From: Dictyobacter kobayashii
Lineage (GTDB): Bacteria > Chloroflexota > Ktedonobacteria > Ktedonobacterales > Ktedonobacteraceae
Length of the DNA: 64,000 bases
Assembly (NCBI RefSeq): GCF_003967555.1
Contig: NZ_BIFS01000001.1
Location: 1,426,001 to 1,490,000 of the forward strand
Reading direction: 5' to 3'
A program made the translations under genes and the position numbers. The notes below the pieces were generated by a model. It was not told where the DNA came from. It made no database searches and worked only from the letters and a program-made list of their open reading frames with translations. Shown here piece after piece: positions 8,513-17,212 of this stretch; the stretch's first letter is position 1; each line of letters starts with the position of its first letter.

Positions 8513-11010
8513 ATGATGGGAAAAGTGTTAAAACCAGCAGCGATGCCGGGATTCAATGTATATGGATTAGCTATTGTTGTTATAGCGACGACCTGGCTGG
8601 CTGGCATTATTCTCGCCAACTGGCTTTCTTTCTCTCCACTACTTCTACTCTGTGCCGCGATAGCGATACTGCTGGCAAATGTGCTCTACTGGCGCATAAC
8701 ACCAATACGCCTGCCGTTACTGGCACTCTTTTTCCTCGTTCTGGGGCCTGGCGCTATACAAGTATACTCCCCGCCAATGATCCACTGTCGATTGCCCATC
8801 AAATCAGTACAAAAGTGGTAAAGCTTCAGGGTACGGTAAGCGATGAGCCCAGGTTGGCTGGCCGGACACGAATTTTAAAGGTTGCTGTGGATAAGATAGC
8901 GACTACAAGCACTTCTACCTGGCAAACGGTACATGGCACCATTGAAGTTCAGATATCAGGAACAAGTATTGAGGATGCTTATGGTGCAAATTATGGCGAT
9001 AGCCTGACATTACAGGGAAAACTGGCCGCTCCCCAGGCACACGGTCCGGCAGATGTACTGGCGCAAATGACGTTTCCACACGTCACCGTAATTGGTCATG
9101 GTGGCAATCCACTGATGGTCTGGCTCTTTCACTGGCGCATCCACTTCGCAACCTTACTTGAGCAATTGCTGCCTCAGCCCACAGCAGCTCTACTGATCGC
9201 GATTGTGCTTGGCCTGCGCACTCCACAACTGGAGCCCCTGACCCAGGCCTTCAATGTCACCGGGACCGCACACCTGATCGCGCCATCAGGATTCAAAGTG
9301 ACAATAGTGGCCAGATTGATCATCAGCTGTACCAGCTGGCTTTATACTGGACGATTAGCGGATTTCTGGCCTGGCTCGCGACGCCGCATCTGGCAACGCT
9401 GGCTCAGTACTGCTATTGTGCTATCCTGCATTGGTGCCTACACCATTTTAAGCGGGGCAGGTGCGGCAGCTATCCGTTCAGGGATTATGGGAAGTCTGTT
9501 GGTACTGGCCCCACGCTTAGGGCGTACCTATAATATTTATACGGCTCTGGCCTTTACAGCGCTGGGCATGAGTCTGCTTGATCCATTGGTGCTGTGGGAT
9601 ACAGGCTTCCAACTCTCATTTCTAGGCACCCTGGGAATCGTGCTGTTCACGCCACAGATACAACAATGGCTCCATCCACTATGCAGGCTACCGGGTGGTC
9701 ATTTTCTAGCAGAAACCTGCGCGGTAACCCTGGCAGCACAGCTGGCGACGCTACCAATCTTCGCGCTCACCTTTCAACAGGTCTCGTTTATCGCTCCTAT
9801 AGCAAATATGTTGACCGTCCCGTTGCTGGGGATAGTAATTACCCTGGGACTGCTCCTTTGTGGTTTGGGGCTGCTCTCACTAACAATAGGAGCTATCTGT
9901 AGCTGGTTGATCTGGCCTCTACTCTGGTTCATGAGTCAGAGCATCCTTGTCTGTGCGGCACTTCCAGGTGCCTATCTAAGTGTTCCAACGCTGGATAGTC
10001 GCCTGGCCTGGCTCTATTACCTATCGCTCTCACTATTGTGCTACTTCTTATTGACACGCTCTTCCTGGCACACGAAGGTCTATAAGCAGCATACTCCAAG
10101 AAAACTTCTCTCAAAAAAGGCTCGACGTTTACTATACGCGGCTATAGCCGTAGTGATTATCCTGACGACAGGCATAGCAACGCTGCATTCACAGGCGACA
10201 GGAACAATCTCTATTACCTTTTTGCGCGTCGGTCCCTCTGGTAAACCAGCTCAGGGTGAAGCCATCTTTATACGCACAGCGGACGGAAAAACAGTGCTTA
10301 TTGATGGTGGACTGGATGTGCCATCGCTCGCGCAAGCATTAGATGCCCGCCTACCTTCCTGGCAACGTTCACTGGATGTAGTGGTATTGACCGTTCCACG
10401 AACAGATCATTTGCTGGGATTACAAGATGTGGTGACCCGCTACCAGGTTGGTACAGTAATCGATGGAGGTATGCTCCATCCCTCTGCCATGTATGCCCAT
10501 TGGCGGCAAACTATTCAGGAACAGCATTTTTCATATCAGCCAGTAGCGCGTGGCCAAACATTGTCAGTGGGAAAAGATACATTGCTGCAAATCATCTGGC
10601 CAGAAGCGCAGCTCCATGTCAGCAATAATGTACAGGATAATACATTGATTATACGCCTGATTGCTCCTGGTATTCGGCTATTATTGTTGGGCACAGCCGC
10701 ACAAAGTCAATATACGCTCTCGCAGTTGACCAGCCAGAGCACCGATAGTTCATGGCAGGCTGATATAGTTCAAATTGTCGCAGATGGTAACCAGCCGATA
10801 CTTAAAGAATTGGTACCGCTTGTACAACGAGCAAACCCTTCTTTGTTAATAGTGACACCACCCTCTATCCGTCTGAAGAAGCAGACCTCAAGCAGCACAC
10901 AAATAAAATTACCAGATGCACTATCGCATATCCCCAGTCTTAGCACAATAAAAGCGGGCGCGATCGAAATCACAGGAAATATACAAGGTTGGAAAGTAGC
11001 TTCACCATAG
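8513..11010 (+). CDS. comEC: ComEC DNA-uptake channel, one frameshift
   Basis: Polytopic membrane channel for single-stranded DNA uptake. The true N-terminus (MMGKVLKPAAMPGF, then hydrophobic helices) reads from 8513 in one frame to about 8770. The rest (NDPLSIAHQIST onward) reads in another. Adding one C to the C4 run at 8769-8772 joins them into 832 residues with no other break. Domains in order: N-terminal helices with an OB-like segment (KLQGTVSDEPRL), the Competence membrane domain (LIAIVLGLRTPQLEPLTQAF, TGTAHLIAPSGFKVTI, SGAGAAAIRSGIMG) and a C-terminal metallo-beta-lactamase-like domain (from about residue 590). In that last domain the usual HxxxDH reads VPRTDH, so metal binding is doubtful. 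The ribosome site GGGGAGGGGG (8498-8507) lies before 8513/8516 and rules out starts at 8491. Confidence 0.85.
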
Positions 11011-11285
11011 ATAAATTGAATAGTACCTATGCTGTTTACAAGCATTGAAAACCTTTAGCTAACTCTTTATCACAATAATTTATATGATGAGATCGAGAAC
11101 CCACAGCAGTTATCCCAACCAGGTAAGGGCATTTCAGCACTTGATTGCTACAACCCATAACCTTTGCATACGTACAAGTAAGTAAATACACACATCGCTC
11201 TGAAACGACGCTCCAACAGCGCACGTAGTTTTAGAGGGCAAAAAAAATTACGTATCCATTGATATTAAGAGGGACTCGGCCAACT

Positions 11286-11930
11286 ATGTTTTGTGAACGT
11301 TGCGGAAAAGAAATAGCAGCTACAACCAGGATATGCCCGGTGTGTGGGAGCAATATTAAACAGCAAGCAAGCAATGAACAACCACATACCTCCTATGGCG
11401 TATATCCGCCGCATGAAATGGAGTCGCCTGCTCAGCAACGGCGACCAGATTTTGTTCCACCGGCTTCACAGGGCCCTGGCCATGGCACTCATCCTCCCTA
11501 CAATAATGGCTATTCAGCCTCACCCCCACCCTATCAACAGCCACCGGTATATCAGGCGGCCTTTACGACCTATGCGCCCGGAATTAATCCAAATACGTTC
11601 ACAGTCACCCAGGAAAATAATACCCCGCTGGTAGCGGAAATTATTCTGTCCTTGTTCGGTATTTTCGGTGTGGGTTGGCTCATGGCACGCGAAACGACAA
11701 CGGGAGCCGTATTACTGGTATGCAGCTTCTTGTTTTACTGGCCTTTGATTATTCTAGGAACCATCTTTACGCTTGGCATTGGATTGATTTGTCTGGGACC
11801 TCTAGCGGTTGGGGCAATTATTGTCAATGTCATACTCTTAAATAGGGTTATAAAGCGTAAGGCTACGCGTTTTGTGGTTACCTCATCACAACCACCACAA
11901 CACATGACGGTCCCACCACAGCACTATTAA
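11286..11930 (+). CDS. Zinc-ribbon membrane protein
   Basis: A 214-residue protein. The N-terminus is a short zinc ribbon (CERCGKEI..ICPVCGS, two CxxC pairs). A long Pro/Gln/Tyr-rich disordered stretch follows (residues 25-105), then two or three transmembrane helices (EIILSLFGIFGVGWLMA, GAVLLVCSFLFYWPLIILG, TLGIGLICLGPLAVGAIIVNVI) and a short basic tail. The family is common in Ktedonobacteria-like genomes, but no function can be given. The start is ATG at 11286 with AGAGGG about 12 bases upstream. A hairpin terminator follows, shared with the convergent recombinase gene. Confidence 0.75.
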   Translation: MFCERCGKEIAATTRICPVCGSNIKQQASNEQPHTSYGVYPPHEMESPAQQRRPDFVPPASQGPGHGTHPPYNNGYSASPPPYQQPPVYQAAFTTYAPGINPNTFTVTQENNTPLVAEIILSLFGIFGVGWLMARETTTGAVLLVCSFLFYWPLIILGTIFTLGIGLICLGPLAVGAIIVNVILLNRVIKRKATRFVVTSSQPPQHMTVPPQHY

Positions 11931-11944
11931 TGCAGGCAAGAAAA

Positions 11945-11992
11945 ATGCAGTAAGAAAAGCTTTTTCTGAAGAAGGGCTTTTTCTTACTGCAT
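11945..11992. terminator. Bidirectional hairpin terminator
   Basis: ATGCAGTAAGAAAAGC at 11945 pairs with GCTTTTTCTTACTGCAT ending at 11992, with one bulged base. The arms supply T-runs on both strands. It lies between the convergent zinc-ribbon and recombinase genes. Confidence 0.8.
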
Positions 11993-11997
11993 ATGCC

Positions 11998-13029
11998 CTA
12001 TTTAGGAAATGCCAGACGGCGATACTTCTCTTTTGATTCTAACCAGGCTTCATCAGACAGGCCCAGTTTTTCTCGCAGACCATCTAAAGAGGTGCCATCA
12101 CGCAGCTGTTGCACCGCAAAGGTGTCGCGTAACAGTTGCAAAGTGACGCGCTTCTTAATATTCGCGGCCCGCACGGCCCGCGCCAGGATGTAGTTCAAAT
12201 TACGATCTGTACACGGAAAGACAACATCTGTCACATGATAGCTCTGCAGATAGCGGCGGAAGATCTCAGTAAACTCGGCTGGCAAGGCGATACGACGCTC
12301 GCGATGTTGTTTGTTGGTGGAAGCCGCAAAGCGGATCGAGACCAGAGGATTATGGACATCAATGAGATCTATGTGATGAACCTTGAGTCCCATCACCTCT
12401 TCTTTTTTCAGGCCAGCTCGTAAAATAAGATAGACCAAGCAGTGGCAGCGCGCATCCTCTTGCGCCGCCTCCATCAGATGCAACACTTCCTCATCCGATA
12501 GTAACTCTGGTAGCGGTGGTTGTGGACGCTCCAAAGTCAGGCTGGCAGCAGGATTCTCGCGAATAATATGCTCACGCTCAAGCCAGTTAAAGAAGTTTTT
12601 TAGGAATGTAACACGCCGAGCCATAGTCTTTGGCGCCGGAGTCATGCCTGGAGTTCCAAACTTCAGTTTCATCAGCCAATCGGTCACATTCTCTTTAGTA
12701 ATACGACCAACGGGAATATCAGCACCCAGAAAATCCACCAGCATCTTTAAATCCGAAAGAAAGCATGTCACGGTATAATTGGATTTGCCGCGCAACATCA
12801 ACTCTTGACGATACGGATCGGCGCAGGCGGCCAGGCTGGTTTGATCTGTCAGGGCAGACATATGTTCAGGTGGGGACGCCACGTATTGATCATCAAGCAC
12901 AATTGGAGTTCCGAAAAGGTTATCCTGTTCGATAGGCATCTCTTCGGTCTGCACCGCGATAGGCTGTTTTTCCTGCTCAGAATCCTTCTGCATTTTAGCT
13001 CCTCGCTGCTCTATATATTCCATCCGCAA
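11998..13029 (-). CDS. Tyrosine-recombinase-fold protein with degenerate active site
   Basis: A 343-residue protein. After an acidic N-terminal 70 residues comes a SAM-like core-binding domain (YRQELMLRGKSNYTVTCFLSDLKMLVDFLG, ending in NFFNWLEREHII). A catalytic-fold domain follows (LLSDEEVLHLMEAAQ onward). The family needs Arg, Lys, His/x, Arg, His/Trp and Tyr. Here the first Arg in 'GLR.sE' is Lys (AGLKKEEV), the HxLRHT box is QLLRDT (His to Gln, His to Asp, Arg kept) and the LGH box is LGLSDEA (His to Leu). A Tyr remains at KYRRL. The fold is kept while most catalytic residues are lost, so it may bind DNA without recombining it. It stands alone and no att sites are evident. Confidence 0.8.
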   Translation of the reverse strand: MRMEYIEQRGAKMQKDSEQEKQPIAVQTEEMPIEQDNLFGTPIVLDDQYVASPPEHMSALTDQTSLAACADPYRQELMLRGKSNYTVTCFLSDLKMLVDFLGADIPVGRITKENVTDWLMKLKFGTPGMTPAPKTMARRVTFLKNFFNWLEREHIIRENPAASLTLERPQPPLPELLSDEEVLHLMEAAQEDARCHCLVYLILRAGLKKEEVMGLKVHHIDLIDVHNPLVSIRFAASTNKQHRERRIALPAEFTEIFRRYLQSYHVTDVVFPCTDRNLNYILARAVRAANIKKRVTLQLLRDTFAVQQLRDGTSLDGLREKLGLSDEAWLESKEKYRRLAFPK

Positions 13030-13263
13030 TTTTTATCATGGAGACGTATGCGGTGATGCTCCTGACATTTCCAGATGATTGCAGGAAAACATCTCGACAC
13101 GCACATCCATCAACATTCTATTGCTACCTCATATGACATGCTTATGCATTTCATTATAGCAGAAGATGAGGAGATGGCAAAGTATCTCTTTTTCTTTCAG
13201 AATACTTCTTTGTGTATAGAAAAGCATCATTTCTGCAAAGAATAGCTAACGACGGAGATAGCA

Positions 13264-13303
13264 ACAAAAATAAAACACCTTCCAGGAACCACTGGAAGGT
13301 GTT
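13264..13303 (-). terminator. Intrinsic terminator for the acidic-protein gene
   Basis: A perfect 12-bp stem (AACACCTTCCAG at 13274-13285 with CTGGAAGGTGTT at 13292-13303, loop of six) is followed on the minus strand by TTTTATTTTT. It lies about 220 bases after the stop of the minus-strand gene at 13525. Confidence 0.75.
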
Positions 13304-13308
13304 GCGCA

Positions 13309-13465
13309 GGGCTTTTTCATGTTCCTCTGTGGCGCCTGCGGCGCCGGGTTGGGAGGGTGGAGTGTGTATGGTGAGCGGCCACAGCCGCCCACCATACACA
13401 CCACTCCTGAAATAATGTACCTCTTATCGCTTGCTCGTGATCTCTGGACGAACATGAAAAAGCCC
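13309..13465. mobile_element. MITE-like palindromic repeat, copy 1 (complete)
   Basis: A 157-base non-coding unit. It begins GGGCTTTTTCATGTTC and ends with the inverted copy of that sequence (GAACATGAAAAAGCCC, 13450-13465), so it has 16-base terminal inverted repeats. Inside are GGCGCCTGCGGCGCC and a long palindrome (13362-13402) whose arms flank GAGCGGCCACAGCCGC. About 145 bases recur at 21003-21150, where the palindrome arms differ but still pair. It carries no coding capacity. No clear target-site duplication was seen. Confidence 0.7.
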
Positions 13466-13524
13466 GGGATGTTGTGAGCATGCGGTTATGCATACTATGT
13501 TATATATATAAAAAAGACCTGCAA

Positions 13525-13950
13525 TTACTCACGTGCAGCATCCAGATCTTCAGCTTCCCACTCATCGTCATCATCCTCGAAATCGTCGTCTTCGTCGAGA
13601 TATTCCAGGTCCGAGTATGAATAGTCAGTTAAATAGGACTCGCGCCGAATTTGGATTGTCGGATGAATGGCTGGAAAAGGCTTCAAACCATTTAATGCAT
13701 TTGGGCCTTCCATCTGCATTTCGGGCTCGGGAGAGCCCTCTCGCACTAAGACATTCTCGTCCATAGCTACCGACTCAAATCCCAGGCGCCGCAGGTCCAT
13801 TACCATGCCGGGCCAAATGTCTTCAGAATCAATAGCCCACCACTCACGACCCATATAACGTACTGGTCGGACGCGCAGTGGCCGATTCCCCAAATCATTC
13901 AGAATTGCAATCTGACGACCCGCTGGCTTGTTAGCTTGTTTTGATCCCAC
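13525..13950 (-). CDS. Acidic-tailed hypothetical protein
   Basis: 141 residues, family not recognised. The N-terminal part is mixed alpha/beta and basic (RQIAILNDLGNRPLRVRPVR, YMGREWWAIDSEDIWPGM). The C-terminus is extremely acidic (DEDDDFEDDDDEWEAEDLD). The start is GTG at 13950, preceded by GGAGGTG at 13955-13961. It is probably cytosolic. The acidic tail could bind basic proteins or mimic nucleic acid, which is only a guess. Confidence 0.65.
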   Translation of the reverse strand: MGSKQANKPAGRQIAILNDLGNRPLRVRPVRYMGREWWAIDSEDIWPGMVMDLRRLGFESVAMDENVLVREGSPEPEMQMEGPNALNGLKPFPAIHPTIQIRRESYLTDYSYSDLEYLDEDDDFEDDDDEWEAEDLDAARE

Positions 13951-14177
13951 TTAGCACCTCCATAAATTTTTGGTGGTGACACCTGAATCTCATATCTTCG
14001 TCCCTGAAGACCTTTTTCAGGATATACGTAAACTCTTACTCCTAACTGTCTTATGATACCCCGTTTTTCGTTGTAACTCAAGAGCAGATGAGGGTTTCTT
14101 TTGACTTTCACATTAATACAGTGTATATGGATGTCTGGCACTACTGGAATCTGGTAATCCCATGCTTTTTCATCCAT
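13899..14177 (-). CDS. Possible small beta-rich protein overlapping the next start
   Basis: A 92-residue frame whose last 17 codons overlap the start of the acidic-protein gene. The sequence looks protein-like in places (IPVVPDIHIHCINVKVKR, GVRVYVYPEKGLQGRRYEIQ), but no Shine-Dalgarno precedes its ATG and no family is recognised. The overlap includes the ribosome site of the following gene. It may be spurious. Confidence 0.25.
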   Translation of the reverse strand: MDEKAWDYQIPVVPDIHIHCINVKVKRNPHLLLSYNEKRGIIRQLGVRVYVYPEKGLQGRRYEIQVSPPKIYGGAKWDQNKLTSQRVVRLQF

Positions 14178-14461
14178 GTATATCTATAATGATTATACGT
14201 CCATGCTCTATATTTCTTTTCAATGAATACAAATTTGGAACATGTATACTGAGTGGAAAACTTTTATAAACGATCAGAAATACTGCTTGCTAGTAGCTTG
14301 CTACGCGCCACCACGCCTCAACTATTTTCGCCTCTACTGATCAGCCTCCGGGCAGCTACACCCCATCTGATCGCATAGTAAAGAATTCCTATGTCCCTAC
14401 TTATAACAATCAGAATCCCAGCCGATATTCCAATTTCAAGAAACAAACAAGCTCTTCTGCA

Positions 14462-14490
14462 TTGACTCAATACTTAAAACAAGGCATAAT
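14462..14490 (+). promoter_or_regulatory. Sigma-70-type promoter for the histidine kinase gene
   Basis: TTGACT (14462-14467) and CATAAT (14485-14490) are separated by exactly 17 bases and lie about 60 bases before the kinase start. The rest of the 14178-14547 intergenic region shows no gene. Confidence 0.6.
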
Positions 14491-14547
14491 TGATAGGATC
14501 ATCAGAAATAGGCACAACGTGTTTAAATAATAAAGGCGGCAGATGTC

Positions 14548-16488
14548 ATGGGTCAATCAGGAAAATTTTTTCGGGCCAGTAACGTGCCGCGCGCAACCCT
14601 GCGACGACTCCGCGTTATTCCCAGCTATTTCTTTCTGGTCTGGCGCTGGAGCATGTGGCTTTATGCATTAATAGTGATTGTCTTCTCCCATCCCAGCTAT
14701 GTTGATACAAACAATATCAATTATGGCTCAATGGCGGCCTTTTTATTAATTATCACATTTATTGAAACCTTAATTGTCACACTCTACGCTCCCGTTCTAC
14801 AGATCCTTTTTCCACGCTTATTAACAACTGCTTCTCGTCAGACTAGAGAACAGGAACAATTACGCCATCAACAAACGGACGAAGAGGGTGAGGCGGAATT
14901 GCTTCCTCCTTTCGCCCAGACGCGCAATCATTATTGGAATATTGCGATCTATGGAATGGATGTAATTATTTGTGGCCTTGTCATGTATTATAGCGGCCCA
15001 TTCTCAAATCCTCCCTTTGGCCTTGGTTCTCCTTTCTATCGCTATGGGATGTCAACGGTCTTTGCCGCAGCCTCCGCTTTCCGCTATCAAGGCGGCTTAC
15101 TGGCGGCCCTGGGCTACGATCTATTCGCGCTGCTGGGCATGGTGATACACGCGCCCGGATCGACCAGCTATACGCCCAATGCCGTCGATATTGTGGGCTC
15201 ACTCGTCGATACACCAATTGTAGCTATCCTGGTCGCATATCTCTCCAACCTTCTAGAAAACTATGCGCGCAGTAAACGGCAAGAGCGCGAGAATGCACGC
15301 ACGCAGGCAGCGCTGGTCCATATCGGCGAAACGCTATTGAAGAGTACAGGTGATCGCAATGAGCTATTGCAGCGCAGTATCGGACCTATTCAGAGAGGAC
15401 GCTTCGATCGCCTGACGATCGCTTTAATTGAATTTTCATACGATGATGAACATCCAATCAAGCTTCCCCTTCATCTCGCCCCCATGCTAACCTGCACAGA
15501 AACAATAGTGCCAACCGATCAGCTACCAGATCGTAGCTCGCAACTGATACAGAAGGTGCTGCGAACCAAACAGAAATTGCTTACGTTCGAATCCCTGGAA
15601 GGTAAGAACCAGGGTATTGCGCGTCTGTATCTACTTCTGCGTAAGGACGATCATGTTCAGCTGGTGTTGGGCGCTGAAAGCCTGCGTATGACGCCTTTTA
15701 AGGCTCAACATGAGAAGTTTCTGACTATTGCTGGTACGCAGTTGCTGGTGGCACTGGATAATATCAGGCTGGCCGAACAGACTGTCCAGCTGGCAGCGGA
15801 CGCTGAGCGTGGTCGCATTGCGCGCGAGATCCATGATGGTATTGCTCAACTGACATATATGCTGAGCCTGCAAGCAGAGACGTGTGAAGCACAGGCACAG
15901 CGCATCATTGAGGCCTCAGAAGAAGATGCCGAGCTGCTCATTCCCCTGGCGGAACGCCTGGGTAAGATGGTTACCATCTCCAAACAAGCACTCTGGGAGA
16001 CACGGAACTATATGTTTTCGCTCAAGCCCTTAATGAGCGGTACTACTACACTGACACAGATGTTGGGCAATCAGCTCAGTGAGTTTCAGGCTATCAGTGA
16101 TCTTCCTACGCAATTACACGTCGAAGGTGCTGATGATATCTATGACGAGCCACGCCGTCATTCACGCCGCTATGCTCAGATCGGTACAACATTCTTCCGC
16201 ATTGTGCAAGAAGCCTTAACGAATGCCTATAAGCATGCTGGGGCCACCCGGCTCGATGTCTTTATACGCTATCAACCCAATCGCATTGAAGTGGATATCT
16301 GTGATGATGGACATGGATTTTCCATACACGGGGCACAAGATTCACAGCCGCCGAATGAAGAACCACATATCCTCTCGGGCCACGGCATAAGAGGAATGCA
16401 GGAGCGCACTACTGAGCTCGGAGGTCAATTCGCAATCTTACCCCAACCAACCGGCGGCACCATAGTCCGTGCCAGCATACCACTTTAG
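14548..16488 (+). CDS. NarL-family sensor histidine kinase, membrane-bound
   Basis: 646 residues. The N-terminal half has six or more transmembrane segments (YFLVWRWSMWLYALIVIVF, MAAFLLIITFIETLIVTL, and more from residue 130 to 235). A GAF-like cytosolic region follows. The HisKA_3 dimerisation domain holds the phospho-acceptor His near residue 429 (GRIAREIHDGIAQL). The HATPase domain has the N box (EALTNAYKHA), G1 (DICDDGHGF) and G2 (GHGIRGMQER). It autophosphorylates and passes phosphate to the response regulator encoded 18 bases downstream. The membrane part resembles the MASE1/5TM-type sensors, but the signal is unknown. The start is ATG at 14548 with a weak ribosome site. Confidence 0.9.
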   Translation: MGQSGKFFRASNVPRATLRRLRVIPSYFFLVWRWSMWLYALIVIVFSHPSYVDTNNINYGSMAAFLLIITFIETLIVTLYAPVLQILFPRLLTTASRQTREQEQLRHQQTDEEGEAELLPPFAQTRNHYWNIAIYGMDVIICGLVMYYSGPFSNPPFGLGSPFYRYGMSTVFAAASAFRYQGGLLAALGYDLFALLGMVIHAPGSTSYTPNAVDIVGSLVDTPIVAILVAYLSNLLENYARSKRQERENARTQAALVHIGETLLKSTGDRNELLQRSIGPIQRGRFDRLTIALIEFSYDDEHPIKLPLHLAPMLTCTETIVPTDQLPDRSSQLIQKVLRTKQKLLTFESLEGKNQGIARLYLLLRKDDHVQLVLGAESLRMTPFKAQHEKFLTIAGTQLLVALDNIRLAEQTVQLAADAERGRIAREIHDGIAQLTYMLSLQAETCEAQAQRIIEASEEDAELLIPLAERLGKMVTISKQALWETRNYMFSLKPLMSGTTTLTQMLGNQLSEFQAISDLPTQLHVEGADDIYDEPRRHSRRYAQIGTTFFRIVQEALTNAYKHAGATRLDVFIRYQPNRIEVDICDDGHGFSIHGAQDSQPPNEEPHILSGHGIRGMQERTTELGGQFAILPQPTGGTIVRASIPL

Positions 16489-16506
16489 CCTGAAAAGGAG
16501 TTTCAC

Positions 16507-17166
16507 ATGGCCAAAATTCGTCTTATGATAGTTGACGATCACGAGGTGGTACGCCTCGGCATGCGTGCTGCATTTGAACTGGAATCAGACATTAATGTTG
16601 TCGGGGAAGCAGGTAACGGGGCCGAGGCTCTGGCCAAAATCAATGTCTTTATGCCTGAAGTTATACTCATGGATGTGCGAATGGAGAAAATGGGAGGAAT
16701 TGAAGCCTGCCGTGAGATCCGCAGTCAATATCCACAGGTTTCGGTCTTAATGATCACCTCTTATCCCGATGATGAGGCAGTTACAGCTTCAATCATGGCA
16801 GGGGCCAGCGGCTACCTGCTCAAAAATGTCAGTCGCGTAGAGCTGCTTAAAGCAGTCCGGCAGGTCGCAAGTGGACAATCCTTGCTCAAGACTGAAGCAG
16901 CCAAAAAGGCGATCGCCCAGATGACAAATCTGGCTAATCATAACGAAGCGACGCCAGCCGATGGCTTGACCGATCGTGAACGTGAGGTCCTTGCCCTGGT
17001 TGCCCGTGGTTATACCAATAAGCAGATCGCCGAAGCCCTTTACTTAAGTGAGAAAACTGCGCGCAACCATGTCAGCCACATTCTGGAAAAACTTGGACTC
17101 GCGCGCCGTAGTGAAGCGGCGGCCTATGCAGTTGAACATAAACTCACCCAGCCAAAAGCCCAGTAA
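16507..17166 (+). CDS. NarL/LuxR-type response regulator
   Basis: 219 residues. The receiver domain has the acidic pair near residues 10-11 (IVDDHEVV), the phospho-acceptor Asp at 56 (ILMDVRM), Thr/Ser in MITSYP and Lys in YLLKNV. The C-terminal LuxR helix-turn-helix begins at about 152 ([20 protein letters not shown]). AAAGGAG lies six bases before ATG. It is the partner of the upstream kinase in a two-gene operon. Its stop codon lies inside a 20-bp stem hairpin. Confidence 0.95.
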   Translation: MAKIRLMIVDDHEVVRLGMRAAFELESDINVVGEAGNGAEALAKINVFMPEVILMDVRMEKMGGIEACREIRSQYPQVSVLMITSYPDDEAVTASIMAGASGYLLKNVSRVELLKAVRQVASGQSLLKTEAAKKAIAQMTNLANHNEATPADGLTDREREVLALVARGYTNKQIAEALYLSEKTARNHVSHILEKLGLARRSEAAAYAVEHKLTQPKAQ

Positions 17167-17212
17167 TCTAAGTGTCTATCCGTTCACGTGAGCGGATAGA
17201 CACTTAGATTAC
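17163..17212. terminator. 20-bp perfect hairpin shared by two convergent gene ends
   Basis: GTAATCTAAGTGTCTATCCG (17163-17182) pairs perfectly with 17193-17212 around a ten-base loop holding CACGTG. The left arm contains the response-regulator stop codon. The right arm encodes the last residues of the convergent Ser/Thr kinase (SNLSVYPLT). No long T-tract follows. It probably acts as a bidirectional terminator or 3' end stabiliser. Confidence 0.7.

Noticed and set aside
8491..8770. A longer N-terminus for ComEC starting at 8491
   Set aside because: It lacks membrane helices and lies before the strong ribosome site; the other frame from 8513 gives the expected hydrophobic N-terminus.
11998..13029. 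An integrative element tied to the tyrosine recombinase and the tRNA-Arg locus
   Set aside because: The recombinase lacks catalytic residues, lies on the far side of the competence genes, and no att repeats were found.
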